A stretch of DNA of 64,000 nucleotides from Bacteroidaceae bacterium. Its GTDB lineage: Bacteria > Bacteroidota > Bacteroidia > Bacteroidales > Bacteroidaceae. The stretch lies in the NCBI GenBank assembly GCA_017651245.1, contig JAGCDQ010000007.1, positions 1-64,000 on the forward strand, in the 5' to 3' direction. Within the stretch, counting starts at the first letter, position 1; each line of letters starts with the position of its first letter. Shown one piece after another: positions 55,301 to 64,000 of this stretch. Both the position numbers and the translations under genes were made by a program. The notes below the pieces were generated by a model. That model was not told where the DNA came from and ran no database searches. It saw only the letters and a program-made list of their open reading frames with translations.

Positions 55301-55608
55301 CAGAATATCCAGAATGGTTCTCTGCCGACTGGAAAGTACTTAATGAACGAGCCATCCTCTTCCTGGAAAATCAGATGCAGACCAGTAAGCGGCCTGACCG
55401 AGTTATCGTGAAGGATCATCAAACTATCATCATTGACTACAAGACAGCACAAGGAGTCGTGAAGAAAAATGCGAATGGCACCCTTGTCGCACCCAGCGAG
55501 AACTACCATCAGATAGAGGAATATAAACATCTTTTGGCACAGATAGGCTATACTGATGTAAAAGCCTATCTGTGGTATATCCTCGACAACCTTGTTGTGC
55601 CCGTATAA
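52315..55608 (+). CDS. addA: AddA-like helicase-nuclease (UvrD/RecB family)
   Basis: A 1,097-residue helicase-nuclease. Walker A is YKASAGSGKTFT (10-21); motif II reads HIMIDEFQDTS; VAFTRAKHNLIIL is motif VI with Arg. The C-terminal PD-(D/E)XK nuclease shows RPDRVIVKDHQTIIIDYKTA. Together with the next gene it forms the AddAB recombination complex that processes double-strand ends. ATG at 52315 is preferred to TTG at 52306. The gene begins 2 nt after the cyclo-ligase stop. Confidence 0.88.
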   Translation: MKPLKPIRIYKASAGSGKTFTLAVEYITLLAVNPMVYQNILAVTFTNKATAEMKQRILSTLYGISHGLKGTEAYVVNIMRNIEAMKTLPQWQEPAYHKALEGFDSDTLRARAKEALSNIIHDYSRFNISTIDSFFQGIVRDLANELELSTNLKVELDETEVLSDAIDQIIENLKEGSNEFRTIIDFIEEKIRENRSWQVEETVKGFGENIFKEKYLIYGEDIRKKITDFGAIYKYKNLINTYLEEKKQIVIEMGHRMLEAYENVGMTEKDGTVAMVKFLEKVAEGDFAKPNSKVFSPAIESYTTDVDKWFKKTSKNRDGLQPKVETELMPMLAEIFAKHEDYLSHQHTVSAIGQHLYSLMLLNEMSRMVKSLNEENNRFLLSETANFLRNVINDQDIPFIYEKTGTMIKHIMIDEFQDTSTLQWDNFKPLILNSLAMEGGCLIVGDVKQSIYRFRNSDWQILNGIEEDRDLKDYIGNIPATYNFRSSKRVVEFNNELFKNAIDILKEDCPALSLAYNDVEQEAKRALDDGFVRVENIDYHEINKDHLPDVWEKETAESYDEAILQRLQLSVKELRDQGVKANDITILTRTNIEVPLISDYFEKHPEVTDVKVVSDDAFRLDASPAINIIICALRVLAEPDSSLHLATLAHHASSIPEAFNEAARAEMRFHPITEQVEDIYQIFQLNQLPNQDAYLFYFNDIVEQFCEENLTDLDTFLQTWDEKLCKKTIPNGTTDGVRIMTMHKSKGLEFHSVIIPSCSWGIKPKKSEVMWCVPQSSPYNQMPLLPISVSRAKDDSIFAEDRRDEELRTLVDNINVLYVAFTRAKHNLIILTGNKIGGMPEEDAPIESAQTFLVRAIPKAMEQKDIEGVITSYQQGNIVPTLPRKEEKEKNVMECEYDPLPVSFASHPSVAAFRQSYDSDLFITADSLDPKIRKHTERIRLISLGNLYHSIFQYIRTIDDIPHTIQLLKSRGCFGSLLDAKEAQEAVTTMIDNISTEYPEWFSADWKVLNERAILFLENQMQTSKRPDRVIVKDHQTIIIDYKTAQGVVKKNANGTLVAPSENYHQIEEYKHLLAQIGYTDVKAYLWYILDNLVVPV

Positions 55609-55637
55609 ACTGTAAACATTAAACTGTAAGACTCACT

Positions 55638-58600
55638 ATGACACCATTCTTGAAACTTGTGGCTGACGACCTCTACAAAAAGCAGGAAGGAGACTTTCAG
55701 GACACGTGCATCATTTTCCCCAACAAACGTGCATCACTGTTCTTCAATGAATATCTATGGAGTAACAGCGAGGGAAAAACGATGTGGACGCCTGAATATA
55801 CGAGTATCAGCGAACTGTTTGCAGGACTATCGGAATATACAGTGGGCGACCCAATCTATCTGGTCGTGAAATTGTGGGAGGTGTACAAAGAAAAGATGAA
55901 GCCGACCAAGACGCTTGACCAACTCTATTCGTTGATGGAAACAATCTTGAGCGATTTTCAGGATATTGATAACAATATGGTGGAGCCGTCGAAACTATTC
56001 CTGAACATTGCAGATCTGAAGGAGATGACGGACTTCTCATTTCTGGAAAAGGAGCAACGGGAGGCCATCGAACAATTTTTTGGGAAGTTCATCGAAAAGA
56101 GGCAAAGTTCTACTGTCAATGCTCAGCAGTCCACACTCAAGAGTCAGTTTAAGACTTTATGGAATCATCTCACCGACTTATACGAGACCTATCAGCGGAC
56201 ATTACAGGCAAGCGAGGAGGAGCCAATGGTGTATGAAGGCATGCTGAAACGCAAAGTGATTGAAGCGCTAACGGACAAAGACGAAGACAGAAGGAAACGC
56301 ATTGATGAAAGATTGACTGCAAAGACTTATGTGATGGTGGGTTTCAACGTGCTCAACAAGACCGAACTGGAACTCTTCCGCTATCTCAAGCAATATCGCG
56401 ATGCCAAGTTTTATTGGGACTACGATGTGACATACACCAAAAGGGATACTGCCTCGTCAAGCATTTCCACCAAATATGAGGCAGGACAATTCATCCTTGA
56501 GAACATCAGATTGTTGGGAAATGAGTTTGAGGAGAAGGATTTCTTCAACAACATGAAGATGCCGAAGGAAATCACCTTCATCCAATCGCCCACAGAGAAT
56601 GCGCAGACTCGCTACATTGATGCATGGATGAAAAGCCATATCAAGAAAGATGAGCCACTCAGAGAGTCTGCAGTGATTCTCTGCAACGAAAACCTCCTGC
56701 AGCCAGTCCTGCACAGTATTGGAGAAGTGGATGCCATCAACGTGACGATGGGTTATCCATTGGCTGAAACACCCATTTACTCATTAGTGCAGGGAATCAT
56801 GGAACTGCAGTTGCGTGGTCGTACCCCCTCTGGTGCATGGAGATATAAATATGTATCGGCGGTGTTGAAGCACTCGTTTATCCAAAAGTTGGTGGGCAGG
56901 GACTGTCATGATAAGCTTCGTGAACTCTCAAGGAACAATGTCATTTTTCCAGGAACGGAACAATTTGCTGACAACGTCATCATGCAGCGTATCTTTACCC
57001 CCGTGACAGGCAAAGAACTAACAAGCTATTTGGCAGATATCATTTCACTGTTAGGACACAGCTATCAAGATGCTTTCGACAGCAATGACTTCACCTTGCA
57101 AATCTACAAGGAGAGCATCTTCATGGCATACACTATTGTCAACCGTATCCACACCCTGCAAGAAGAACATACGACGCTGGATGTGAGTGATGACATGTTG
57201 GCACGACTTATTCGTCAACTGATGAGTCAAGCCACTATACCATTTCATGGAGAACCAGCCATCGGTTTGCAAGTGATGGGGCTGCTTGAGACTCGCAATC
57301 TTGACTTCCGCAATGTCATCATGCTTTCTGTTAACGAGGGACAACTCCCTAAGGGAGACAAACGGACGTCGCTCATTCCGTACACCTTACGTGCGGCTTA
57401 TGGCATGACCACGATCGAACGCGAAGTGAGTCTCTATGCTTATTATTATTACCGACTTCTGCAACGAGCTGAACGTATCACCCTACTCTACAACTCTAAC
57501 ACCGATGGCGGCAACAAGGGTGAGATGTCGCGCTTCATGCTACAGACCCTTGCCGAGAAAGATGACCTCTTTGACAAAGATCAGGAAATCGCGCTCCGTG
57601 CTTTCACCGCCACCAGTGAGACAAAAGCTGTCGAAACCATTAGCGTGAAGAAAGATGCTGTCGTGATGGAAAAACTGTGTGAACGTTTCAATGCTGAGCG
57701 TATTCTTTCGCCATCTGCTATCAACACTTACATGAAGTGTCCTCTGAAGTTCTATCTCAATTATGTGGCAGGACTTCGCCCAGAAGATGAAGTGTCTGAT
57801 GATGTTGATAACGCTATGTTTGGTACCATCTTCCATGATGCAATGCACCACCTCTACTTACCTTACGAAAAAAAGCCTTTCCCCAGCAGTGAACTCAGAC
57901 GATTGATGCAAGACGAGGAATGCATTATGCAGACACTCAACAATGCCATTGCTACCAATTTGTTCCATTCCAACAAGATGCCAACTCTCAATGGCACGCA
58001 ACTCATTAACCGCCACGTCATCAAGCAATTCATCCTCAACCAGCTCAAAGCCGATGTTCAAATGGCTGAAGAATTAGAAAGTATGAGTGGGTACTGGCAA
58101 ATCATCAGTCAGGAAGAGAAATACACTTCTACTCTCAATGCTAAATCCTCAACGCTAAACCTATTAATCGGAGGCTACATTGATCGTCTTGATCTGCTCC
58201 ACACACCTGCAGGTGACCGTATCCGCATCGTCGATTACAAGACAAGCAGCAAACCACACTCCGCCAAGAATGTGGAGGAACTCTTTGACCCAGAAAAGTG
58301 TGCAGGCAACTACCATATCATGCAGACCCTTTACTACTGCAAGGTGCTCACAGACCCAGATTGTCAGCCTTCAACAGCTCATTGTCCCGTTGTGCCAGCT
58401 CTCATGTACTGTGCCAAGGATTATGGAAATAACTACTCTGGTATCGTCAAATTGGCTCTTCATGACAACACGAAAGTGGAAGTGATGGATTTCAAGGCAC
58501 AATATGGTGAAACCTATGATGCACTTTTGTCAGAGAAAATCAAGGAAATCTTCACATCTTATGAAGAAGATGATGAGCACGGCATTTTCAATCAATGCCC

Positions 58601-58670
58601 CGAAGAACAAAATTGCCTTCACTGCGACTTTTTATCCTATTGTCGACGTCATCCTCAAAAGCTTTATTAA
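55638..58670 (+). CDS. addB: AddB-like PD-(D/E)XK nuclease protein
   Basis: A 1,010-residue partner of AddA. The N-terminal half is helicase-like without a good Walker A, as in Bacteroidetes AddB. The C-terminal nuclease has GGYIDRLDLL and IRIVDYKTSS. Cysteines placed for an Fe-S staple are present: YMKCPLKFYLNYVAG before the nuclease and CPEEQNCLHCDFLSYC at the end. It lies 29 nt after addA, with a short GTAAAC-type AT tract between. Confidence 0.85.
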   Translation: MTPFLKLVADDLYKKQEGDFQDTCIIFPNKRASLFFNEYLWSNSEGKTMWTPEYTSISELFAGLSEYTVGDPIYLVVKLWEVYKEKMKPTKTLDQLYSLMETILSDFQDIDNNMVEPSKLFLNIADLKEMTDFSFLEKEQREAIEQFFGKFIEKRQSSTVNAQQSTLKSQFKTLWNHLTDLYETYQRTLQASEEEPMVYEGMLKRKVIEALTDKDEDRRKRIDERLTAKTYVMVGFNVLNKTELELFRYLKQYRDAKFYWDYDVTYTKRDTASSSISTKYEAGQFILENIRLLGNEFEEKDFFNNMKMPKEITFIQSPTENAQTRYIDAWMKSHIKKDEPLRESAVILCNENLLQPVLHSIGEVDAINVTMGYPLAETPIYSLVQGIMELQLRGRTPSGAWRYKYVSAVLKHSFIQKLVGRDCHDKLRELSRNNVIFPGTEQFADNVIMQRIFTPVTGKELTSYLADIISLLGHSYQDAFDSNDFTLQIYKESIFMAYTIVNRIHTLQEEHTTLDVSDDMLARLIRQLMSQATIPFHGEPAIGLQVMGLLETRNLDFRNVIMLSVNEGQLPKGDKRTSLIPYTLRAAYGMTTIEREVSLYAYYYYRLLQRAERITLLYNSNTDGGNKGEMSRFMLQTLAEKDDLFDKDQEIALRAFTATSETKAVETISVKKDAVVMEKLCERFNAERILSPSAINTYMKCPLKFYLNYVAGLRPEDEVSDDVDNAMFGTIFHDAMHHLYLPYEKKPFPSSELRRLMQDEECIMQTLNNAIATNLFHSNKMPTLNGTQLINRHVIKQFILNQLKADVQMAEELESMSGYWQIISQEEKYTSTLNAKSSTLNLLIGGYIDRLDLLHTPAGDRIRIVDYKTSSKPHSAKNVEELFDPEKCAGNYHIMQTLYYCKVLTDPDCQPSTAHCPVVPALMYCAKDYGNNYSGIVKLALHDNTKVEVMDFKAQYGETYDALLSEKIKEIFTSYEEDDEHGIFNQCPEEQNCLHCDFLSYCRRHPQKLY

Positions 58671-58675
58671 TCTAT

Positions 58676-59590
58676 ATGGAAAAGTTTGAAATCCACATAC
58701 TCGGTTGCGGAGCAGCTCTCCCCACCCCCAAACGTCTCAGTTCTTCGCAGATTGTCAACATCCGCGAAAAGCTTTTCATGCTCGACTGTGCTGAAGGAAC
58801 ACAAATGGCACTACGCCGCTCGCACCTCAGTTTTTCCCATCTTCAGGCCATTTTCCTCACCCATCTACATGGTGACCATACGTTTGGACTCATCGGCATG
58901 CTGTCCACCTTCGGATTGCTCGGACGTATCCAAGACCTCCACATCTATGGACCACAAGACCTTCAACGCATCTTCCAGCCACAGATTGACTACTTTTGTG
59001 CGGATTCCCCTTATAAAATCATTCTTCATGAGATAGACACGAAAACACCACAAACCATTTACGAAGACCGTTCTGTCAGCATCAGCACGCTTCCACTTTC
59101 TCATCGTGTTCCCTGTTGTGGTTATCTTTTCCAAGAAAAACCCACACCCCGCCACATCCGTCGCGACATGATTGATTTCCATCATATCCCTGTTTCTCAA
59201 ATCAATAACATCAAGGCTGGTATGGATTGGGTTACCGATGACGGCACCGTCATCCCCAACGCACTTCTGACCACACCTTCCGACCCCGTACGCTCTTATG
59301 CATATTGTACGGACACCACCTACCGTCCTCAGCTCACAGAACTGCTGTGCAATGTCACCTGTCTTTACCACGAAGCCACCTTCGCCCAAGAACATGCCCT
59401 CCTCGCCAAGAACACTTTTCACAGTACTGCCCAACAAGCCGCACAAATTGCGCTTGATGCTCATGCAAAAAAACTTATCCTCGGACACTTCTCCTCACGC
59501 TATAAGTCCGAAGACATTCTTCTACAAGAGGCACAACAGGTTTTTCCCAACACCCTTTTAGCAGAGGATAGCATGAAAATCATCCTCTAA
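58676..59590 (+). CDS. rnz: Ribonuclease Z
   Basis: A 304-residue metallo-beta-lactamase-fold nuclease that trims tRNA 3' trailers. Motifs: ILGCGAALPTPKRLSSSQIV, the His motif LTHLHGDHTFGL, PLSHRVPCCGYLF, YCTDTTY and the late HFSSRY. ATG at 58676 is chosen; it lies 5 nt after the addB stop and gives the usual RNase Z length. No tRNA gene is visible nearby. Confidence 0.92.
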   Translation: MEKFEIHILGCGAALPTPKRLSSSQIVNIREKLFMLDCAEGTQMALRRSHLSFSHLQAIFLTHLHGDHTFGLIGMLSTFGLLGRIQDLHIYGPQDLQRIFQPQIDYFCADSPYKIILHEIDTKTPQTIYEDRSVSISTLPLSHRVPCCGYLFQEKPTPRHIRRDMIDFHHIPVSQINNIKAGMDWVTDDGTVIPNALLTTPSDPVRSYAYCTDTTYRPQLTELLCNVTCLYHEATFAQEHALLAKNTFHSTAQQAAQIALDAHAKKLILGHFSSRYKSEDILLQEAQQVFPNTLLAEDSMKIIL

Positions 59591-59731
59591 CTTTCCGACT
59601 TAAAGTGAATTCTTTAGCAAAGACACGTAAAAATACTCGAAATCACAAGAAAATGGAGGAGAAAAGGAGGCAAATTCCTTCTATTCGGAAGATTTTTGGG
59701 TAAAGATTGTAGCTATGTGGGAATTAAGTGC

Positions 59732-59739
59732 TAAATTTG
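59732..59739 (+). promoter_or_regulatory. -7 box before thrS
   Basis: TAAATTTG matches TAnnTTTG, 35 nt before ATG 59775. No ideally spaced TTTG was found. The gap 59591-59731 otherwise shows nothing recognisable. Confidence 0.4.
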
Positions 59740-59774
59740 CAAGATTTTGTGCGAATTCAATAACAAAACAGATA

Positions 59775-61718
59775 ATGATCAAGATTACATTTCCAGATGA
59801 TTCAGTACGCGAGTATGAGGCTGGCGTGACTGGTTTAGAGATTGCCGAGAGCATCAGCCAGAGATTGGCGCAGGACGTAATTGCGTGTGGTGTGAACGGC
59901 GAGACGACAGAGTTGAACCGCCCCATCAATGAGGATGCAACGATTGCGTTGTACAAGTTTGAGGATGCTGAGGGCAAGCATGCTTTCTGGCACACTTCTG
60001 CCCACTTGATGGCTGAGGCAATTGAGGAGTTGTGGCCTGGCACCCAGTTCGGTATCGGTCCTGCCATTGAGAATGGTTTCTATTATGACGTGATGCCACC
60101 TGAGGGCGTGAAGCTGAGCGATGCCGACTTCCCCAAGATTGAGAAGAAGATGCAGGAGCTGCAGCAGAAGAAGGAGGCGCTCGTGCGCAAGGACATCTCG
60201 AAGAAGGACGTGATGGAACTGTTCGCTTCGAAGGGACAGTCGTATAAGAACGAGTTGATTGCCGAGTTGGAAGATGGCAAGATCACCACTTACACGCAAG
60301 GCAAGTATATCGACCTCTGTAAGGGTCCTCACTTGATGACCACAGGTCCTATCAAGGCATTTAAGCTGCTTTCTCTCGCGGCTGCCTACTGGCGTGGCGA
60401 CGAGAAGCGTCCGATGATGACTCGTATCTATGGTATCTCCTTCCCCAAGAAGAAGATGCTCGACGAATATCTGGTGGCTTTGGAAGAAGCCAAGAAGCGT
60501 GACCACCGCAAGATTGGCAAGGAGATGGAACTCTTCATGTTCTCTGAGCGTGTGGGTAAGGGTCTGCCAATGTGGTTGCCCAAGGGTACGGCTGTTCGTA
60601 TCCGCCTGCAGGATTTCTTGCGCAAGATTCAGAAGCGTTTTGGCTATCAAGAGGTTATCACTCCACACATCGGCGGTAAGAACCTGTATGTGACTTCTGG
60701 TCACTGGGATCACTACGGCAAGGATTCGTTCCAGCCTATCCAAACTCCAGAGGAGGGAGAAGAGTATCTGTTGAAGCCAATGAACTGTCCTCACCACTGT
60801 GAGATTTTCGCTTGGCAACCTCGTTCCTACAAAGACCTGCCTTTCCGTTGTGCAGAGTTCGGTACGGTGTATCGCTATGAGCAGTCAGGTGAATTGCACG
60901 GATTGACTCGTGTGCGCTCATTCACACAGGACGATGCCCACATCTTCTGCCGCCCTGACCAGGTGAAGGATGAGTTCCTCCGCGTGATGGACATTATCAA
61001 CATCATCTTCAAGGCACTCGACTTCAAGGATTTTGAGGCTCAGATTTCACTTCGTGACCCTGAGGACAAGGAGAAGTACATCGGTTCTGACGAGGTGTGG
61101 GAACAGGCTGAAAACGCCATCATCGAGGCTTGTGCCGAGAAGGGACTTCCTACCCGCACAGAGTTGGGCGAGGCTGCCTTCTATGGTCCTAAGCTCGACT
61201 TCATGATTAAGGATGCACTGGGTCGCCGTTGGCAGTTGGGTACTATTCAGGTGGACTACAACTTGCCAGAGCGTTTCCAACTGGAATATACGGGTGCTGA
61301 CAACCAGAAGCATCGTCCTGTGATGATTCACCGCGCGCCATTTGGCTCTATGGAGCGTTTCATCGCCGTGCTCATCGAACATACAGCTGGTCACTTCCCT
61401 CTCTGGCTCATCCCTGACCAGGTGGTGGTGCTCCCTATCTCTGAGAAGTTCAACGACTACGCCCAGCAGGTGGCTGCAACCCTGAATGCTCAGGATGTAC
61501 GCACCATTGTGGACGACCGCAACGAGAAGATTGGAAGAAAGATTCGTGACAACGAAATCAAGCACATTCCTTACATGCTCGTCGTGGGTGAGAAGGAGGC
61601 TGCCGATGGCACCGTAAATGTCAGAAAACAAGGCACTCAGCAGCAGGAAACGATGAAAATCGAGGATTTTGCAAAGAAAATTCAAGAAGAAGTCCGCGAA
61701 ATGACAGAAAATTTCTAA
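59775..61718 (+). CDS. thrS: Threonyl-tRNA synthetase
   Basis: A 647-residue class II synthetase. Order: TGS domain (1-60: [20 protein letters not shown]), editing domain with [20 protein letters not shown] (about 70-240), catalytic core with zinc-site residues ([29 protein letters not shown]) and anticodon-binding domain (about 545-640: [15 protein letters not shown]). ATG at 59775 matches the family start of the TGS domain. No T-box is seen. Confidence 0.96.
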   Translation: MIKITFPDDSVREYEAGVTGLEIAESISQRLAQDVIACGVNGETTELNRPINEDATIALYKFEDAEGKHAFWHTSAHLMAEAIEELWPGTQFGIGPAIENGFYYDVMPPEGVKLSDADFPKIEKKMQELQQKKEALVRKDISKKDVMELFASKGQSYKNELIAELEDGKITTYTQGKYIDLCKGPHLMTTGPIKAFKLLSLAAAYWRGDEKRPMMTRIYGISFPKKKMLDEYLVALEEAKKRDHRKIGKEMELFMFSERVGKGLPMWLPKGTAVRIRLQDFLRKIQKRFGYQEVITPHIGGKNLYVTSGHWDHYGKDSFQPIQTPEEGEEYLLKPMNCPHHCEIFAWQPRSYKDLPFRCAEFGTVYRYEQSGELHGLTRVRSFTQDDAHIFCRPDQVKDEFLRVMDIINIIFKALDFKDFEAQISLRDPEDKEKYIGSDEVWEQAENAIIEACAEKGLPTRTELGEAAFYGPKLDFMIKDALGRRWQLGTIQVDYNLPERFQLEYTGADNQKHRPVMIHRAPFGSMERFIAVLIEHTAGHFPLWLIPDQVVVLPISEKFNDYAQQVAATLNAQDVRTIVDDRNEKIGRKIRDNEIKHIPYMLVVGEKEAADGTVNVRKQGTQQQETMKIEDFAKKIQEEVREMTENF

Positions 61719-61723
61719 ATAAT

Positions 61724-61754
61724 TTTGTCATGTCTTCGTTTTGTGCTACCTTTG
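61724..61754 (+). promoter_or_regulatory. Promoter of infC-rpmI-rplT operon
   Basis: TTTG at 61724-61727, exactly 19 nt, then TACCTTTG at 61747-61754: the best match to the Bacteroidetes consensus in the window. It leaves a leader of about 64 nt before infC. Confidence 0.75.
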
Positions 61755-61824
61755 CAGCCGAATTTGAACAAAAATAAACAAAACTTAATAACTTAACACA
61801 TACCGAAGGTACAAAGCCAACCGA

Positions 61825-62502
61825 ATGAAAGGTGACAACAAAAAACAACAGTACAGGGTCAACGAACAGATCCGTGTACCAGAAGTGAGAATCGTAGGTG
61901 ATGGAATCGAATCCACCGTGATGCCAACCCGTGAAGCCCTGCGTCTCGCTGAAGACAAGGGAGTGGATCTCGTTGAAATTTCTCCCAATGCACAACCTCC
62001 GGTATGTCGCCTCATCGACTACTCCAAGTTCCTCTACCAACAGAAGAAGAAGGCAAAGGAACTGAAGGCCAAACAAGTGAAGGTCGAAGTGAAGGAAATC
62101 CGCTTTGGACCTCAGACTGGTGAAGCCGACTACGCTTTCAAGCTGAAGCACGCACAGGAATTCCTGAACGACGGCAACAAGGTGAAAGCATACGTGTTCT
62201 TCAAGGGACGTTCCATCGTCTTCAAAGAACAGGGAGAAGTGCTCCTCCTCCGTTTCGCCAACGACCTCGAAGAGCTTGCAAAGGTGGAGAGCATGCCATC
62301 ATTGGAAGGCAAGAAGATGTTCCTCACCCTCGCTCCCAAGAAGGCAGGTGCTCCAAAGAAGAGCCAGCAACGCCGCGACAACGAGGCTGCTGAAGCTGCC
62401 GCCAAGGCTCAGCGCAAGGCTGAAGAGGAGGCTAAAGGACCTAACCCCAACAGCCCCTTCGCAGGACTGGCAGAGAAGCTGGCAGAGAAGGCTGAGGAGT
62501 AA
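61825..62502 (+). CDS. infC: Translation initiation factor IF-3
   Basis: A 225-residue IF-3. The N-domain ([20 protein letters not shown]) and linker are followed by the C-domain ([34 protein letters not shown]). Beyond residue about 175 it has a Lys/Ala/Glu-rich tail ([20 protein letters not shown]) of about 50 residues, longer than classic IF-3 but seen in Bacteroidetes. It starts with ATG rather than the AUU known in E. coli. First gene of the infC-rpmI-rplT operon. Confidence 0.95.
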   Translation: MKGDNKKQQYRVNEQIRVPEVRIVGDGIESTVMPTREALRLAEDKGVDLVEISPNAQPPVCRLIDYSKFLYQQKKKAKELKAKQVKVEVKEIRFGPQTGEADYAFKLKHAQEFLNDGNKVKAYVFFKGRSIVFKEQGEVLLLRFANDLEELAKVESMPSLEGKKMFLTLAPKKAGAPKKSQQRRDNEAAEAAAKAQRKAEEEAKGPNPNSPFAGLAEKLAEKAEE

Positions 62503-62503
62503 C

Positions 62504-62550
62504 GGTTAAGGGGTAACGGTAACGGTTAAGGGTTATAGGTTAAAGGTTAA
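62504..62550. repeat. GGTTAAGG/GGTTAAA tandem tract
   Basis: Imperfect heptamers (GGTTAAGG, GGTAACG, GTAACGG, TTAAGGG, TTATAGG, TTAAAGG) in the infC-rpmI gap, inside a ribosomal-protein operon. Same family as 46942-46978. Confidence 0.6.
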
Positions 62551-62623
62551 AGAAGAAAAAGAAGTGCGTAACGCCTTGGTATATGCGTTGCCACACATTA
62601 TTAATAATTAAATACATAAAAAA

Positions 62624-62821
62624 ATGCCAAAAATTAAAACTAAGGGCGCAGCCAAAAAGCGTTTCAAGCTTACTGGTACGGGAAAAATCAAGCGTCAGCA
62701 TGCTTATCACAGTCACATCTTGACTAAGAAGACTAAGAAGCAGAAGAGAAATCTTGACCACAGCACGATTGTCGTAAAGGCAAACCGCAAGCAGGTTCTC
62801 GATTGCCTCGCACTCCGCTAA
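62624..62821 (+). CDS. rpmI: 50S ribosomal protein L35
   Basis: 65 residues, [20 protein letters not shown], highly basic, with the [12 protein letters not shown] segment of L35. It lies 121 nt after infC and 161 nt before rplT, in the standard infC-rpmI-rplT order. The spaces are long for this operon. Confidence 0.96.
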   Translation: MPKIKTKGAAKKRFKLTGTGKIKRQHAYHSHILTKKTKKQKRNLDHSTIVVKANRKQVLDCLALR

Positions 62822-62982
62822 GCTGATTCCCGTTTTGTGACCAACACCTCTTGCAAAGGGGTAACCTCACAAGTTCGAGAGAACAACCAACAGTAAGTAA
62901 TCAACAAAAAGTTTAATCGAATCGTTAGCCAAACAAAAGAACGTCAGAGAACGTCGCTAACATTCAAAAAGCAAACAAAATT

Positions 62983-63327
62983 ATGCCAAGATCAGTAAAT
63001 CATGTTGCATCACGCGCTCGCCGCAAGAAGATTTTGAAGCGCGTAAAAGGTCAGTTCGGTGCTCGCAAGAACGTCTGGACCGTTGCTAAAAACGCCTACG
63101 AGAAGGGCCTCACTTATGCATTTGCAGACCGTCGTCGCAAGAAGCGTGAGTTCCGTGCTCTCTGGATTCAGCGTATCAACGCAGCCGCTCGTGCAGAGGG
63201 TCTTTCATACTCTCAGTTCATCGGCGCACTCCACAAGGCAGGCATCGACCTCAACCGTAAGACTCTTGCATACCTCGCAGTACACAACGCAGAGGCATTC
63301 AAGGCTATCGTTGAGAAGGTAAAGTAA
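62983..63327 (+). CDS. rplT: 50S ribosomal protein L20
   Basis: 114 residues, starting [20 protein letters not shown], with [19 protein letters not shown] and RDRRRKKR-like basic segments of L20. L20 binds 23S rRNA early in assembly and in some bacteria represses its own operon through an RNA structure. The 161-nt gap before it (62822-62982) could hold such a structure, but none was identified confidently. A terminator follows at 63349. Confidence 0.96.
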   Translation: MPRSVNHVASRARRKKILKRVKGQFGARKNVWTVAKNAYEKGLTYAFADRRRKKREFRALWIQRINAAARAEGLSYSQFIGALHKAGIDLNRKTLAYLAVHNAEAFKAIVEKVK

Positions 63328-63348
63328 ATCAACATTAGTTACTAAAAT

Positions 63349-63384
63349 AAAGCATCTTTCTCATTGCAGGAAGGTGCTTTTATC
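63349..63384 (+). terminator. Terminator of infC-rpmI-rplT operon
   Basis: AAAGCATCTTTC (63349-63360) and GGAAGGTGCTTT (63369-63380) pair with one wobble and one mismatch around an 8-nt loop and are followed by TATC. It lies 22 nt after rplT and 17 nt before fabD. Confidence 0.65.
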
Positions 63385-63400
63385 ATTAAAATCAAAAGAC

Positions 63401-64000
63401 ATGAAAGCATTTGTATTCCCTGGTCAGGGCGCTCAGTTCACAGGAATGGGCAAAGACCTCTATGACACCAATCCAAAGGCGAAGGAACTTTTTGACAAGG
63501 CTAACGAAATCCTTGGCTTCGACATCACCAAAATCATGTTTGAAGGTACAGCAGAAGAGCTGAAGCAGACAAAGGTCACTCAACCAGCCGTGTTCCTCCA
63601 CTCTGTGATTTCAGCCATCTGTCTGGGCGACGCATTTGACGCAGACATGGTAGGTGGTCACTCTCTGGGTGAGTTCTCAGCACTCGTTGCAGCAGGTGCG
63701 CTGTCTTTCGAGGACGGTCTCAAGCTCGTTTCCAAGCGTGCTCAGGCCATGCAGAAGGCTTGCGAAGCTGCTCCTTCCACAATGGCTGCCATCATTGGTC
63801 TTGAGGACGCTCAGATTGAAGAGATCTGCGCTTCTATCTCCAAGCCAGGCAACATCGTGGTTCCTGCCAACTACAACAACCCTGGTCAGCTGGTGATTTC
63901 TGGTAATGTGGATGCCATCAATGAGGCTTGCGAAGCCATGAAGGCAGCTGGTGCAAAGCGTGCACTCCCACTCCCTGTAGGTGGTGCTTTCCACTCCCCT
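63401..64000 (+). CDS. fabD: Malonyl-CoA:ACP transacylase (3' truncated by window)
   Basis: The first 200 codons of FabD, which loads malonyl groups onto acyl carrier protein for fatty-acid synthesis. MKAFVFPGQGAQFTGMGKDL is the family start; the nucleophile is S88 in GGHSLGEFSAL; the oxyanion-site glutamine is in FPGQGAQ; the open end GGAFHSP holds the conserved catalytic His of the FHS motif. The rest lies beyond the window. Confidence 0.95.
   Translation, partial: MKAFVFPGQGAQFTGMGKDLYDTNPKAKELFDKANEILGFDITKIMFEGTAEELKQTKVTQPAVFLHSVISAICLGDAFDADMVGGHSLGEFSALVAAGALSFEDGLKLVSKRAQAMQKACEAAPSTMAAIIGLEDAQIEEICASISKPGNIVVPANYNNPGQLVISGNVDAINEACEAMKAAGAKRALPLPVGGAFHSP

Noticed and set aside
62822..62982. 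L20 autoregulatory RNA structure before rplT
   Set aside because: The position is right, but no convincing pseudoknot or long stem could be drawn by eye.

Overview
The window looks like a chromosome segment from a Bacteroidales bacterium of the Prevotella type. This is inferred from gene content (pyruvate:ferredoxin oxidoreductase, DUF6452/DUF6048 pair, Bacteroidetes-type AddAB, GH51/GH2 glycanases, outer-membrane barrel) and from many matches to the Bacteroidetes promoter pattern TTTG-N19/20-TAnnTTTG. No rRNA, tRNA or CRISPR array was seen.

Region 1 (1-5020) is a rearranged locus at the 3' end of the pyruvate:ferredoxin oxidoreductase gene (nifJ/por). The end of this gene occurs three times: at 2-244 (the 3' end of a gene entering from outside the window), as a disrupted remnant at 1305-1552, and as an N-terminally truncated 226-codon piece at 4252-4929. 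Between them lie a DUF4160/DUF2442 toxin-antitoxin-like pair, a 267-bp MITE-like element with target duplications, a tiny hydrophobic peptide gene, and an AT-rich WG-repeat protein operon.

Region 2 (5077-25590) is mostly housekeeping and glycan metabolism: an arabinofuranosidase / CE1 esterase / outer-membrane barrel cluster; membrane and lipoproteins; the minus-strand operon nitroreductase - DUF2520 - kdsC - maf - Lrp/AsnC; then mltG, a GH2 beta-galactosidase, nadE, ettA and a membrane-anchored MORN-GH25 lysozyme-like protein.

Region 3 (25840-40021) is the accessory island and the most interesting part. It starts with a WD40-receiver fusion preceded by 11-bp tandem repeats. An apparent operon follows: a stand-alone RyR-domain protein, a membrane coiled-coil protein and a membrane/TrkA-like/RyR-like protein. 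Next comes an AT-rich block of three TIR proteins: SIR2-like-TIR, nSTAND NTPase-TIR-Nudix-like-hexapeptide acyltransferase, and TIR-methyltransferase. The island closes with a HAD phosphatase gene carrying a nonsense codon and an SH3-membrane-ADP-ribosyltransferase-like protein. Most recognisable domains here bind or break down NAD+, ADP-ribose or other nucleotides. The reading as an NAD-centred immune or signalling locus is inference.

Region 4 (40024-64000) returns to core genes: a kinase-AAA+ fusion with a YbjN-like partner, DUF4199, a GT2 glycosyltransferase, DUF6452/DUF6048, apbE, a Crp/Fnr regulator, M3 peptidase, dCMP deaminase, S41 protease, 5-formyl-THF cyclo-ligase, AddA/AddB, RNase Z, thrS, infC-rpmI-rplT and the start of fabD. 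Several intergenic gaps in regions 2 and 4 carry two families of short repeats (GGTTAAA-type and AATTGTAAAT-type) plus a pair of TTGCGG hairpin elements.
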